Source of the DNA: Anaeramoeba flamelloides
Taxonomy: Eukaryota; Metamonada; Anaeramoebidae
NCBI GenBank assembly: GCA_027625915.1
Contig: JANTQA010000060.1
Coordinates: 4,464,001-4,528,000 of the forward strand
Reading direction: 5' to 3'
Length of the DNA stretch: 64,000 nt
The position numbers were made by a program, and so were the translations under genes. The notes beneath the pieces are model-generated. The model was not told where the DNA came from. It did no database searches and was given only the letters and a program-made list of their open reading frames with translations. Position 1 is the first letter of the stretch; each line of letters begins with the position of its first letter. Positions 22,676-35,277 of the stretch are shown here, piece after piece.

Positions 22676-24472
22676 ATGTCTATCTTTGTTTTTGGAAAGA
22701 ACTCAAATAACAAATTAGGAACAACAACGAAGCAAACTAATTGTAAAAATGTCGAACAGATGAAAGCATACAAGAACCAACCCAAGATCAAGAAAATTGC
22801 ATTCACGGAAGAGTATGGGCTCATGCTCACATCCACCAACAGGCTCTTTCTATTGGGCCCTAAAGACAACGAGCTAGTTCCTGTTGAATTCCCTTATAGC
22901 AAGGACACAGTCAAAGAGTTGTACTCAAACAACCGCACCCTTGTCATTGAAAGCGTTTCAAACCAGATCTATATCATCGATGCCGGTTACAGGACTCTCA
23001 CGTTACTCAATAAAAAAAATCTTATTAAGCCCATCCACTATGATTCGTTTGCAAAGCAGTCGATTGCCATCAAGCAGATTTGCCTAACCGAAAATGTTAT
23101 ACACTTCCTCACGACTAAAGGCGAGTGCTATTTTGTTGGCGACAGTTGTTCGTGGTACTCTTCGTTTCAGCCTCAGCAACAAAGCTTTGGCAGTCTTCTG
23201 GGAATGCAACTCATGAAATGGAACCTGAAATTAAAAATCACTCGTCTGTATGGCGGGCTCAAGGCCCGACACATCTTTTTTGCAGACGATCAAAACCAGC
23301 TTTATGTCGTTGGGCCTCTCAATTCAAACCGGCTCGGCGTTCAAAAGTCGAACCAGCAAATACCAATCAAGGTCCCAATGTTTCAAGTCGACCAAATCCA
23401 ACAGTGCCACTCGCAAAACTGCACCTCTACGATTCTCTACCAGGGGAAAGTTTATTCGTGCGGCTCTCATAATTTCAATGGCCTGGGCCGTAAACAAAAA
23501 AACAACTCGGTTTTCCAAATTATCAAAGGCTTGGAAAAGATCAAGATTGTTAAAATCTATAATGGCTCCTCTCACTGTGTCGCTGAGGATTCTGAAAACA
23601 ACTTTTACATCTGGGGCAATAACAGCAATGGCCAAACGGGGAAAGGAACCTTCCAACATGTGCTGGACCCTGTGAAAATCGAGCTTGAGGAATTAAAAAA
23701 CAAAAAGTACACAGTCTCCTGTGGGCCTTACTGTACTTGCATATACCCACAGATAGACTCTTCCATGCATACCGATTTCAAAAGGCTATACGAATCCGAA
23801 AAATATTATGATTCAGAGATCAACGGTATCAAATTCATCAATTTGATTTTTAAGGCTAGAACAAACCCACACTCTGAAAAAATTTTGCAATTCCTGAAGG
23901 AGATCAAAAATACAGACAAATTAATTGAGTTTATGCAATGGGTTTACTTTGAAGATTGTTCATTAATTGATATTTTTAAAGCTGATATCCAGGATAATAT
24001 TGAAATTTCAAATATATTTCTTGAATTCATGCAAAGAAATTATCAAAATGATCTCTCCAAATTATATAAAGATGAAGATTCGAAAGATTTTAATTTATTA
24101 ATTAAAGATTTTGATGAAGACGAAGACGAAGACGAAGAGGAGGAGAACGATGAGGACGAGGATGACGATTCCTTTGAAGAAATACCAGTACACAAATGGA
24201 TTTTGTTCGCTAGAAGTGGGCTATTTAGGGAAATGTTTCAAAACGTGAAAACAGAATCCAATTCGGTAAAAGATTTTTCCGGCAAATCCATTGAAAGCTT
24301 AGAAATTTTCATTAAATTTTTATATACAAACAAAATTGAGCTGACAGCAGATGACGACCCCCAATTAGTCGTTGAAGAACTTGAAGACGCACTCGAATAT
24401 TACCAATTACACCCAGAATGTGGTATACAGTCGGAATTAATTGAAATTAAAGAACAATTTAATCTCAAGTAA
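22676..24472 (+). CDS. RCC1-repeat and BTB-domain protein, intronless paralogue (598 aa)
   Basis: An uninterrupted ORF begins at ATG 22676 (MSIFVFGKN). The frame stays open to 22643 only through a TTG. Residues 1-360 hold degenerate RCC1 repeats: FVFGKNSNNKLG, YVVGPLNSNRLG, YSCGSHNFNGLG and YIWGNNSNGQTGKG mark successive blades. Residues about 375-460 are a first helical BTB-like segment (YDSEINGIKF...). Residues 469-580 are a BTB fold with KDFNLLI, then HKWILFARSGLFREMF and SVKDFSGKSIESLEIFIKFL, split by an acidic Asp/Glu run (about 480-500). Such proteins usually act as protein-interaction adaptors, often for cullin-3. The exact partner here is unknown. The RCC1 part is visibly richer in G and C than the last 240 codons. 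Confidence 0.93.
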   Translation: MSIFVFGKNSNNKLGTTTKQTNCKNVEQMKAYKNQPKIKKIAFTEEYGLMLTSTNRLFLLGPKDNELVPVEFPYSKDTVKELYSNNRTLVIESVSNQIYIIDAGYRTLTLLNKKNLIKPIHYDSFAKQSIAIKQICLTENVIHFLTTKGECYFVGDSCSWYSSFQPQQQSFGSLLGMQLMKWNLKLKITRLYGGLKARHIFFADDQNQLYVVGPLNSNRLGVQKSNQQIPIKVPMFQVDQIQQCHSQNCTSTILYQGKVYSCGSHNFNGLGRKQKNNSVFQIIKGLEKIKIVKIYNGSSHCVAEDSENNFYIWGNNSNGQTGKGTFQHVLDPVKIELEELKNKKYTVSCGPYCTCIYPQIDSSMHTDFKRLYESEKYYDSEINGIKFINLIFKARTNPHSEKILQFLKEIKNTDKLIEFMQWVYFEDCSLIDIFKADIQDNIEISNIFLEFMQRNYQNDLSKLYKDEDSKDFNLLIKDFDEDEDEDEEEENDEDEDDDSFEEIPVHKWILFARSGLFREMFQNVKTESNSVKDFSGKSIESLEIFIKFLYTNKIELTADDDPQLVVEELEDALEYYQLHPECGIQSELIEIKEQFNLK

Positions 24473-24765
24473 AAACTAGTGCAAAATCATAATTTGAAAT
24501 TATGATGAAAAAAACAGAATTTTTTTTTTTTTTTTTTGTTTCTTTTTTAATTTTGTCTTACTCTCACTCTCAAAATGAACTACCTTAGAAAACAAAAAAT
24601 ATAAATTATCAGAAAAAAAATAATTATAATCCTTATTACTCAATAAAATCAATCGAAAAATATTTTTAACCAATTTGAAATTTATTGTTTAGAAGATCGA
24701 AATAATTTTACAGCAAAAACAATTTACTTTAAAACTTTATACCTTTTTTTTGAGAAATAATAATG
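24473..24765. other. 3' flank of the RCC1-BTB gene
   Basis: AATTATGATGAAAAAAACAG then a T tract follow the stop. Nothing else was recognised. Confidence 0.4.
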
Positions 24766-24767
24766 TT

Positions 24768-24834
24768 CCAGAGGTAAAGCTACCAACTTATAATTCAAAG
24801 GTTCGGAGTTGTTCGATTCCCGTAGACACATTAT
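24768..24834 (+). pseudogene. tRNA-like relic (Ile-UAU type)
   Basis: AGAGGTAAAGCTAC resembles a D arm, CTTATAA an anticodon loop with UAU, and GTTCGATTCCC matches the box B/T-loop consensus closely, at spacing close to a tRNA. The acceptor, anticodon and T stems do not pair well, so I read this as a decayed tRNA gene or tRNA-derived sequence, not a functional tRNA. Confidence 0.35.
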
Positions 24835-26286
24835 TTTTGATTGTTTATTATTTTCTCCAAAAGTTACAAAAGTTACAAAAATTACAAAAGTCACCAGGTT
24901 GGAATTTTAATTAAAAAATCGAGATTATTCTTCAAAGAACAGAATATTCTTTGAAGAAATCATCTGTTTGATTTTGGATCTTTTTGACACCTCAAAAAAT
25001 GAACTTGAACAAGAACATTATCACCCCCAATTTATAGTGTAGATCTACTTCTTGGGAATTAATTAGTTCACTAGATTCTTACTTTTAAACAGTTTAAAAT
25101 CATTTTGAATTTTAATCAGAGATTTTAGAAGAGTCTTAGAGTACATTTGAGTGATGTGGAGAACCTTTATTTTCTGGAATTCAAAAGAAGTGAGTAAAAC
25201 CGTGAAAAAGTTAACAACCGTTTTCTTGGCGTATTCTGTTTTATTTGATTAACCTATTCATTTTCCAAATAAACTGAAAACTCAAAAAAAAAAAAACGAC
25301 AAAAATGACCTTTTAATTTTAATTAAAGAAATAAAATAAAAATTTATTTAATTTTTTTTTTAATTTATAAATGAAAAAAAAAAGTATTATTCTTGTTGAG
25401 AATTTCATTTTATTTCCAAAATCATTATATTATTTCAAATAAACATCAAATTCTGGAAAATATAATGAAAAATATTCTTGGTATTCCTTAATTCAAAAGA
25501 ATTGATACTAATCTTAGATTTACCTTAATTTCTTAAAATTCCTAAAAACCTCACTCCAAACAAGTGAACTTTTTGTATTTACTTCAAATTTGAAAAAAAA
25601 AAAAAAAAAAAAATACATATTTTATCTAAGAAAAATAATTGAGCAAATAAAATATTTTTTTCAACCAACATTTCCAGGATCAATATAATTTTATATATTA
25701 ATCAAAATTTTTGCTTAAAAAGTAATATGGAAAAAATTTTTAAAAAAGTAAGTCTATTTTGAGAACAAAAAATTCAGATACAATCTAATAATAGCAAATT
25801 TAATATTCGAATGTGAATAGTTAATTGTTCTTTTAAAATATGAATGTCATATATATTTTCAAGAACCTTTCGACCTTTACAGATATTTTGGAATGGATCA
25901 ATTTATGTTTTCATTTAAAAAATGTTTGGCAATTCTTTTTTTTTTTCTTTTTTGAATACCCATTTTCTGATCTTGTTTGAAAACCTTTGAAAATTGAAAA
26001 TCAATAAAAGAACTTAATTAATAGAAAATTTTATGAATATATTGAAAAGAACTTATTATTAATAAAAAAAAAAAAATATTATCAATATTATGAGTTTAAA
26101 AAGCTATGTAAAAAATAGTAAATGCTTTTATTTTTGGTTAGAATAATTTCTAATCAAAGTGTGAGAAAAAACTAATTAAAAAATGTGATTATTTTCAATA
26201 ACTAAATCTTAATTCTCCATTAAAGGAACGATTCTCATATATTTTTTTACCATTTAATTCAAAAAAGTAATAAGTAAGTTTATATA
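24835..26286. other. Gene-free stretch with a small palindrome and family O fragments
   Basis: TTCTTCAAAGAACAGAATAT and its inverted continuation form a short hairpin at about 24930-24961. About 25140-25520 contains degraded family O pieces (GGAATTCAAAAGAAGTGAGT, AAATAAACTGAAAACTC). No gene was recognised. Confidence 0.5.
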
Positions 26287-26481
26287 CAGTCAGTTTCACT
26301 TTAAGGAGCAAACTTTCAACATAATTTAAGGTACAAAAAAATCTCAAATTAAAGTACAAAATTTGTAATTATTTCTTTCACAAATGATTTTACTAGAATT
26401 TGAATTTTGCGCCTTAATTTGAGATTTTTATTGTGCCATAAATTTTGTTCAAATTTTGTGTCTTCAAAGTGGAACTGACTG
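26287..26481. mobile_element. MITE family A, copy 2
   Basis: The palindromic element starts CAGTCAGTTTCACTTTAAGG and ends TTCAAAGTGGAACTGACTG. TA flanks both sides (26285-26286 and 26482-26483). Internal TTAAGGTAC and AATTTGAGATTT blocks pair across the centre. Confidence 0.9.
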
Positions 26482-26483
26482 TA

Positions 26484-28834
26484 TTTGATGAAAAAATTTT
26501 CAATCAAATATAATGGTAAAAGGTGAGAAATTAATCGATAATACAATTTCAAAAAAAGATATTTAATGTAATTTGAAATACAATTAATTAAAAATTACAG
26601 CCAACAAAGTTTCCATTCAGTAATTCAAAATAAAGAAGAAGATGAAAAATAAAATTCAATCAATAATTAAAGTCCCATCTATAAAAGGCGAAAGTCAGAA
26701 ATAAATTAACATTTAATCTCAGTGAGTATAAATATTACATTAACTTTTTTAATGTTTTTAGGATGACCAAGTGAAATTTAAGTTATTTTATTTCACAATT
26801 GATGATTTAGTAACTTTTATCCACATCTCAATCTAAAACAACAACATAAAGTTTGTTTTACATAAATATTAACTTCAACATGATGAAAAAAATATTTATG
26901 TAAGTCAAAGAAATAGTTTTTATTTTTGAAAGAATTTTAGAATTTATAATTATTTTTTGAAAAAAAATTGTTTGTTTCAGTTTGAATTTTTTTTAATCTG
27001 AAAATGGAAAAGAAAATACAGCAAGTTTCAATTAGAATTACAAAATTTGAAAAAAAAAAAAAAAAAACAAGAAACAAAAAAAAATCGAAATTAAAAACCT
27101 GAATATGTGTTACAGTGAAATAATATATGAAACAAATTTTTTTTTACCTTTAATTGAAATTAACAATAATAAAAGAAGAATTGAATGTTTATGCTAACAA
27201 TTTTATTTTTTACAAATTCCACTTACAGTAATTATATATAAATTATATAAATAAAATTCAACTTTATATCTTATTTTATAAATACAAAAACAATAAATCA
27301 AATATTTAATTAATTAGTTTCTAAAAAAAATGAACTTTTATTTTCTTTTCAATAATTTTTTTAAATTTCAATAAAATTAAAAATTTTATATATTCTATTT
27401 TTTATCATTAACTGGTGTATAAAATACAAAATTATTATTATGCAATTATCTGGTTGAAAATATTTATAAATTTATTGTATAAATTTATTAGTTGGAATTT
27501 AGGTTATTAATTTGAATTTATTTCAATGGAGAGTATTCAGATAACCCACTGACACTTTTAAAATACGAATTATTTCCATTTTATTCGAATAATTAAAATT
27601 TGGGTTATTTTGATCCTTATTTCATATTTAATCAAATTAAAAAGTATTTCTTTAGACAATAAACGAAAATTTACAAGTAATAAATGAGTATTTTGTGAAC
27701 TTTTTTTAATTTAATGATTTAGTCTATTGATTCTCATATTTTATTATCAAAAAAAAATGAAAAAATAATATGGAAAATGTCTAATATAGTAATTATTTTT
27801 TTTTTCAATTTGAAAATAATTATTGTATTTTTTTTGAAAATTAAGTGGGTTTATTTTTCAAGGTTATTCCAAAATGTACCCATTTTTTTACAATATATAT
27901 CTGTTTAATTTATACACTTTCAACAAAATTCCTTTCTACTTGATATGAAATATTTTTTTGATAAAATATTTCAAAAATATCTTGAATTTTGTACTTTTCA
28001 TAAATAAGAAAAATTGACCAGAATTTTAAAAACAACAGTTCATTTCTAAAAATTAAAAAAAAATATGTTAAGTATAAGGCGCTACAGATTTTAATTTTAT
28101 TTATCAATTCCAAAAGAGACTGGAAAAATATTTTGAATTTATTCTTAAATTTACCTATGGTATTTGAATATGATTTTTTGGTAAATAACCCTAAATCAAA
28201 TCTTAAAAATCTTCCAACAAAAACAAATTATTTTTTTTTTCTATTTAGTTTAAAACTTTATTATTTCTTATGAGAAATATACTAGACAATAAATAAGTCA
28301 TATAATTATTTTTTATTTGTTAACTAAGAGTAAATCAACCCCGTTCTTCATATTTAAAATGACCCTAAAATATAATTCTATTAAAATTGTAAAAAAAGTA
28401 TCTTTATTCAATTAAAAAAATCCTTATCTTTGTATAAAAATTTTAGAATTTTTAAAAAATATTATATTTTGTAAAAAATTAAAAAGACCAATAATCAATA
28501 TTTAGACTTCAAAGGTACAAAATATATTTCTTAATTTTGTCTCGAAATGTTGATCAGTTGCCCAAAAATTATTTTTTTTTTTGATAAATAAAGACTGACA
28601 TTTAAAATAAAATTCGGAAATAATTTTTACTCATTTTGATTTTTTCATTTCTGAAAATCCCCTTTTATTTGAAATTCTTATTTTAACTTTTATATACAAG
28701 TGTATACAAACATAAAAAAATTTAACAACAAATAAATATTGATCAAAAATCCCTATTTATTATTTCGAATATTATATTTGCAAAAGAAAAATGAAGGGCT
28801 AATCGAAAATTAAAGTGATTTTTTTTTCATATTT
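26484..28834. other. Gene-free stretch with duplicate N copy 2
   Basis: About 27620-28140 is the partner of 20040-20650. No gene was recognised. The open frame at 27910-28113 lies within the duplicate and is not conserved. Confidence 0.5.
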
Positions 28835-29092
28835 TACTATTATTTTACAATTAAAAAATGAAAATTTTTAGTTCACTTTTCAAAAATATTTTTCTAGTTT
28901 CTAAGTTGAAGAAAATCCAAAGGTCTTTACAACATAGTTTAGAAATGATTATTTCAGATATTAAATGGAACTTCCTTTACTTTCTCTAAGATAAAATTTT
29001 TACTCTGCTAATTTGGTTAAAACAATAATTATTAATATTTATTTTGGAAATGAAAATAAAAATTTTCATATATTAATTGGAATATATCAGTA
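28835..29092. mobile_element. MITE family D, copy 1 (258 bp)
   Basis: Ends TACTATTATTTTACAATTAA and the complement TACTGATATATTCCAATTAA form terminal inverted repeats of about 40 bp including ATGAAAATTTTTAG. The internal block ACTCTGCTAATTTGGTT is shared with copies 2 (31295-31551, inverted) and 3 (51733-51989). All three copies are 257-258 bp long. Confidence 0.85.
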
Positions 29093-30334
29093 TTATTTGA
29101 TAACAGTAATTAATACAGATAATATTATCAGAAATTATTTTCATTTATTAAAAATATATTTGGAAATATAACTAACTAGTGAGAAAGAAAACCAAATCTT
29201 ACCAATCTTATATTTTTTGGATAATAATTATGAGGTAAATCTTGAAATTAGAAAATTGAAAAAAATATTACTTTTCGAGATTTTTAATTGAATTTTTCGG
29301 CACTTTTATCCTATTTTTTTTAGTTTCTATTTATTGATTTTGACAAATATTGTGAAAAAACTATATCAAAAATAGTTGATTTTTAATTTTGATCATTATT
29401 GTTGCCAAAAAAAAAAAGCACACAGAAAAGTTTAATTGGCGCTTTATAATAAAAAGCGTGATTTTTTGATATATAATGCCTATAAAGCAACCAATCAAAG
29501 AAACCAACAATAAACCCGAATTAAATATGTTATTGATTTCCCAAAGTTCTATTATTTTAAAAAGAAATTCTAAAAATAAAGGATTGAATTGGAATATTTA
29601 TCACAAAAAATAGAGTAAATTTTTGAGTAAATTTTTATCATCCAAAAAAACAATAAATATTAAAAAAAATTGAGAATATTACGAAAAATTTTCAACAAAT
29701 TACATTCCAAATTTAATATTTACTGAAAAAATCAAGGATTTTGGGGACAAAATTTATTTGGAACTTAGGTATAATATAGTGTAGTAAATTGGATGTTACA
29801 TAGGAACAAGAAAAAAAAAAAGAATAGACTATATTTTGTAACACGGATAATAGTAGTTGTGCACTCATTATTTTGATCACTGTAATTAAAAAAACCAATA
29901 ATTTATTATAAATAATATTTATAATAGATTTTTCAAACCACTTGAACTTGAGAAGATGAATACAATTCACCTTTTTTTAAAAAAAAACTTGAATTATAAG
30001 GAAATAAAGATGAAACTTGTCCCTTAAAGGGAAAAAATTTTAATCTAGTGTTTCTTTTTTATTACCAACATACGCTTTATTTAAGATTCTTAGCTCACCA
30101 AATATACACAAAGATATACCATAAAAAAGGGCCACACAAATAACACATATCAGAAAATTACAATGCCTAGATTGGAAAACTTTATTTGTTAAAGAAAGAA
30201 GAAAGATTAATTCAAAAATGAAATGAAAATTATTTGCCCTTTTATCCAACCTAACAAATCGTGAATTTTTCCGACTTGAAAAAAAACCATTTTTTCTCAC
30301 AATAGATTATTAAACAACACTTCTTTCAATTTGA
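29093..30334. other. Gene-free stretch with duplicate M copy 2; 5' flank of the second RCC1-BTB gene
   Basis: About 29495-29725 aligns with 7905-8135. AAGCGCCAATTAAAC-like and TTTATAATAAAAAGCG form a small inverted pair near 29430-29460. No gene was recognised. Confidence 0.5.
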
Positions 30335-33300
30335 ATGAAAGTAACAACTCTTTTCCTTTGGGGAACTTACCACCATTTGCCGAATCTCGAAAGTACAATC
30401 ACCAAGCCAACTTGTATTGACAACATTCACAAGATCACAGAAAAACCAATAAAAAGAATTATTTCGAACGTCGAAGCATTTTTATTTCTTACAAAATCAC
30501 AAAAGCTGTACCACGTAGGGTATGGATCAAATCACAAAATTCAACACATTCAAGTGACAAACCCAAAAAGTATCTTGGGTGGGCGTGATCATTTTATCAT
30601 TCAAACACAAGACAATCGTTTATATAGTATCGGGCAAAACCTTTATTTACAATCTGGGATGATCTTTGATGGCAAGATCAGGAATGTACTCTCTGAAATT
30701 ATGTATTTTACAAAGAAAAAGCTTGCGATTAAACAAATCTCTGCAGGAAGAAAACAAACATACTTTTTATGCCACAATTCCGAATTGTATGTCTGTGGAA
30801 AAAACGATAATAACCAACTTGGCCTCGGAGTAACATCAATGAAGGTCCCCATTACAAAATCAACTGAGGGAGTTACCAAAATTTATAGTGGATCATTTAG
30901 TAATTCATTATTTATTGAGAAAAAGGGAAAAATTTATGCAACAGGAAGGTTTGTCTCACTTGATCGTTTTCGATTAAATTACTGCAATGTTTTGTGTTCT
31001 TTTCTTTGTGTCGAATTAAAAAAAAAAAGAAATTTTGCATTTTGAACCAAAAAATCAAGGAAGCACAAGCATTTAATAAGCCGGAAGCGGGATTTTGAAA
31101 TTTCAATGGGAAAAAATTATTCTATTTTTAATTCTGAAATATTTCGTTTCATTTAGGATTATTAGTTTACCCAACATAGACAAGAGTATATAACATACAA
31201 AAGAACCAACCAAATTAATAGGGATAAGGAATCAGTCTATTTATTTCTTAAAATTCATCAGTAAAAAACAGGAAAATGAAAATCAAAGTAAAAATACTGT
31301 TATTTTCCAATTAATAAATGAAAATTTTTATTTCAAGTTCCAAAAAGAATATTAATTATTACTGCTACAACCAATTTAGCAGAGTAAAAAATTTATCTCA
31401 GAGTAAACTCAGGAAGTTTAATTTATTGCATAAAAATATCATTTCTAAACGATTTGGTAAAGATCTTTGAATTTTCTTCAACTTTAAAACTCGAAAAATA
31501 TTTTGGAATATTAACTAAAAATTTTCATTTTTTAATTGGAAAATAAGAGTATTTCCCATTTATTATTCAACAACCAGTCCTACACATCAAAATCATCCAA
31601 AGACTGGTCTATCAAGAAGTTACCACTTTTCAGCTATTTTAACCATTAACTAACCAGAGAAACCGTTCATATAATTGTCTTGATACACGAAAAAATTGAC
31701 TCTATAATGGGAGCACTTTTCATGATTTCTGTTATTTTCCCTTTTTTCAAAATCGTTTGGTTTAAGGGACACGTCTCTATTATTATTTTTTTTTTTGACC
31801 AATTTATAAATAAGGATTCCTTATCTAGAAATAAGTTCAATATGAAAATAAAAAGGGTCTTTCAAATCTAAGTAATTGGCAAAAAATGTTATCAATCTCT
31901 ATTAAATTTAGGGTAAAAAAATTTAATCGAGATTAGTCCCTTAACAAAAAAAAGTAAGATTAAGACATATTCAAAATATTGTGTTTGAGATTGTAGATTG
32001 AAATATGGGAAAAATGATAAAATCAAATGTGATAATTCAATCTTTTGATTGATTTTAAAATTCAGTTTCTTAATAATGTGTTCGAAAAATTGTCAGAAAA
32101 TTTTAAGACAAATTATTTTTGACACTACTATAAAATAATTGAAAATAGCTTGGTTATATATTCCAAAAAGTAAAAAGGGAATTTTTTAATTCAAAATCAA
32201 AAATATGGTAATTTGGGTTAATAAAAAAAAATTCAAATTCAAAAAAAAAATTAAAAAATTTATCTCTTCCAAATTTAGAAAAATTAATAAAATTCAATAA
32301 AAGAACAAGCAATAAAATTAACTGGGATTCAAAAGATTTAATTGAATTGAAAAAAAGAAATTTATAAGCACACACATAATGCGCTGCTGAATTCCAAGAC
32401 CTGGAAACGTGGTTAACTTTTCGCAATAATAAAATATCAAAACTCGTTATTTAAAACTCAAAAATATTTAAGTTATTCCATCAAGCTTCAACAATCCTAA
32501 AATTCACAACACTTACTAATTGCCTAAATAGATATTATTATGCAATAGATAAAAAATCAATTCAAAAATGTCATCTATGTTTAAAACATGAACAGAAAGA
32601 AATAATATAAATTATTAATCATTTTTTATGGGTATATCATTCTTATGGAAAAGATCGATTACTTTTTCTCAATAAATTAAAAGAAATAAATCTTAATGAA
32701 TTAATTTTAAACAAGATAGTTTGAAATTATTTTCATTAATTAATAATCGTGAAATGTATGATTACACGTTTAAATTTCTGAAAGGGTATTTAAGTATAAG
32801 GGTAACTAGAGTGTAATTTATACTTCTTTAATAATATAAAAAAAGGGAATTTTTTTTTTTTTTTTGAATTTTTAGTAAAAATTCAGATTTTACCATATAT
32901 GTATTTCTGTGATTTCTTGATTTTGGATATGTTATCAATTTATAAAATGCTTGTCTTTTCTTGATTTTTGGTACCACAATGGTTTATCTAATATTTAAAT
33001 TCCCAAGGTTTTTGATTAATGGGTAATTTGAATCGATTAACTTATATTATTTTCTTCAGATGTCTTTTATTACTTATTCTATTTTTTTTTGTTTTTTATT
33101 CTTTATCAAATATTAATCTAATCATTTTAAAAATTATAAAATTGAAAATTAAAATAAGTAATGAAGATGGAAATTTGGGATTAGGTCATTATGAAAAACA
33201 ATTATTACCATTTAATATTGTATCATTTTTTTCCAATTTTAAGATTTCAGTGATCAAATGTGGTTTTTGCCATACTTTAATATTAGGAAAAATAAATGGG

Positions 33301-35245
33301 AATCAATTATTGTTGACTGCTGGTAATTCACAATGCAATGGTTTGGGTTCTATGGTTTCGAATTTTACCCCTATTACCTTTTTTGGTAAGTTTGTCATTC
33401 GCCATGTCGAAGTGGGGTCATGTCATTCAATCGTATTAACAAATGATAATAGAATTTTTACTTGGGGAAAAAATGGTTTGTTATTTGTTCTGAAAATATT
33501 AAAACTCTTTGATCCTTTTATTTTTCTGCCATCTAAACTCTTTTTCAAATAAAACGGAACAGAAAATTTCAAGAATTATTCATAATCGAATCAAATTAAT
33601 TGTAGTATCATTCTAAAATATAAAAAAATCTTTAAAATATATCTAAAAAAACACTCAATTGGATCTTTAAAATTCATTAAAACAAAACAATAAAAATTAA
33701 ATATTTTAAAAATTGATATGTAATTTCATTTAAAATGAGAAATCTCGTTTTGTAAATTGTAAATGAAAAAAAAAATTAAAAAATCAATAAAAACAGTTAA
33801 ACAAGGTTAATTGGGGAAAAAGTTCTTTACATTTTATTGATAACTCTTTGCTAAATCAAACTTTTGATCTTCAAAGTCTCATTTTCAATATAAAGCCACA
33901 ATTCATCTGGATATATTGTTGTAATTGTTTTTTTTTTCTTTTTTTTCTCTTTTCTTTGTTCCATTATCAATCCAATAATAGTCTTTCTAAATTCATATAT
34001 CTAGCTCATTCAAAATCAAACTTAAACTGTTTCCATTTTTATACTGTCAGATTATTTCAAAATTGATTTCTTCTTAACTTATTTTATTTTCATTTTCCAA
34101 CTGTTCAATATCCATAAATAAAAAACTAAAAAAAGAAAAAATGAATAATTATAATGAAAATCACCAATAAGTAATTCTCTGATTAACAATAAAATCCAAT
34201 AGTGTTGATGATTTGAGAGGTGTGCCCTTTTGTTTGAAAAAGATTTTTGATAGAAATTAATAGTAATTAGAAATTTTAATTCAAAATTTTTAACACACCA
34301 ATATTTACTTTTATAAAAAAAAATCCTTACAAATCAATTCCCGAAGAAATACCAAATTAGAACCATTCACAAATTGAAATATCAATAATTGTTTATAAAT
34401 TACTAAACTCAAAAAATAAAACATGAATAATTATCAATACTAATAAATCAAGATTGTGTTAAAAAGTTTGAGATGGATTAAAACAAAGAATTCATTGGAT
34501 TTATTGTCAACGGTTAGATGAAACCTCATCTAATCTGTTAAAGAGAGAATTTTGAAGTGAAGAAATTTGTAACTTCTAATTTAAAGACTATATAACAGAT
34601 ACAGTTGTCAGAAGTATTTGAATCTTAATTTAGTTTTCTCAAAAAAAAAAAAAAAAAAAAAAACTAAAGAAAAAAAAAATTCTATTTGTAAATTTGTAAA
34701 AATTCTATAATAATTAATGATCAATCAAATTGTTAGACACCATCAACTAATTTTATTTGAGTTCTTCTATTTGGAATAACTTAACTTTAATCTACTATCA
34801 ATCGTTTAAAAAAAAAAATTGATCGAGCAAAACAAGTTAAGTAATTCAAAAAATGAAATGAAAACAAAAAACTAAAAGATTAAAAAATGATTTTCAGATT
34901 TTCAAAAATCAAAATTATTTCCAATTTAAATGAAATTGTGTTATTGGGATTTTTTAACTGCTTTATCTATGTTAAAAAAATTGAATTTTATTGTTACTGA
35001 TTAAGCTAAATGAAGAATCATTTAATTTGATGAAATGGTAGAATTTTGAATTGACTAAATTTGCTACTTCCAATTCAAATAGCATCTTGAATAAATACAG
35101 TCATTAGAATTATTTGAAACTTAATTTAGTTTTATAAATAAAATTTTGAATTTTAGTTTACTACCACCATGTAAATGAATTTATATATTTCATCGTCTCA
35201 AAATAAATCAAATAGATTTTAGATTTATTGTTCATATTTTACTTT

Positions 35246-35277
<32 letters not shown>

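Larger units (their letters stand above)
30949..33158 (+). other. Intron 1 of the second RCC1-BTB gene (2210 bp)
   Basis: GTTTGT...ATAAG boundaries with phase 2 on both sides. It contains MITE D copy 2 (31295-31551), MITE F copy 2 (31765-31941) and a LINE 3'-end relic (about 32320-32720). The remaining sequence is AT-rich. Confidence 0.85.

Noticed and set aside
22884-23675. Several overlapping open frames on both strands within the first RCC1-BTB gene
   Set aside because: They are shadows produced by the higher G+C content of this part of the real gene.
33848-34066. 72-aa open frame in RCC1-BTB intron 2
   Set aside because: It overlaps repeat block K, whose second copy at 60.5 kb does not keep the frame.
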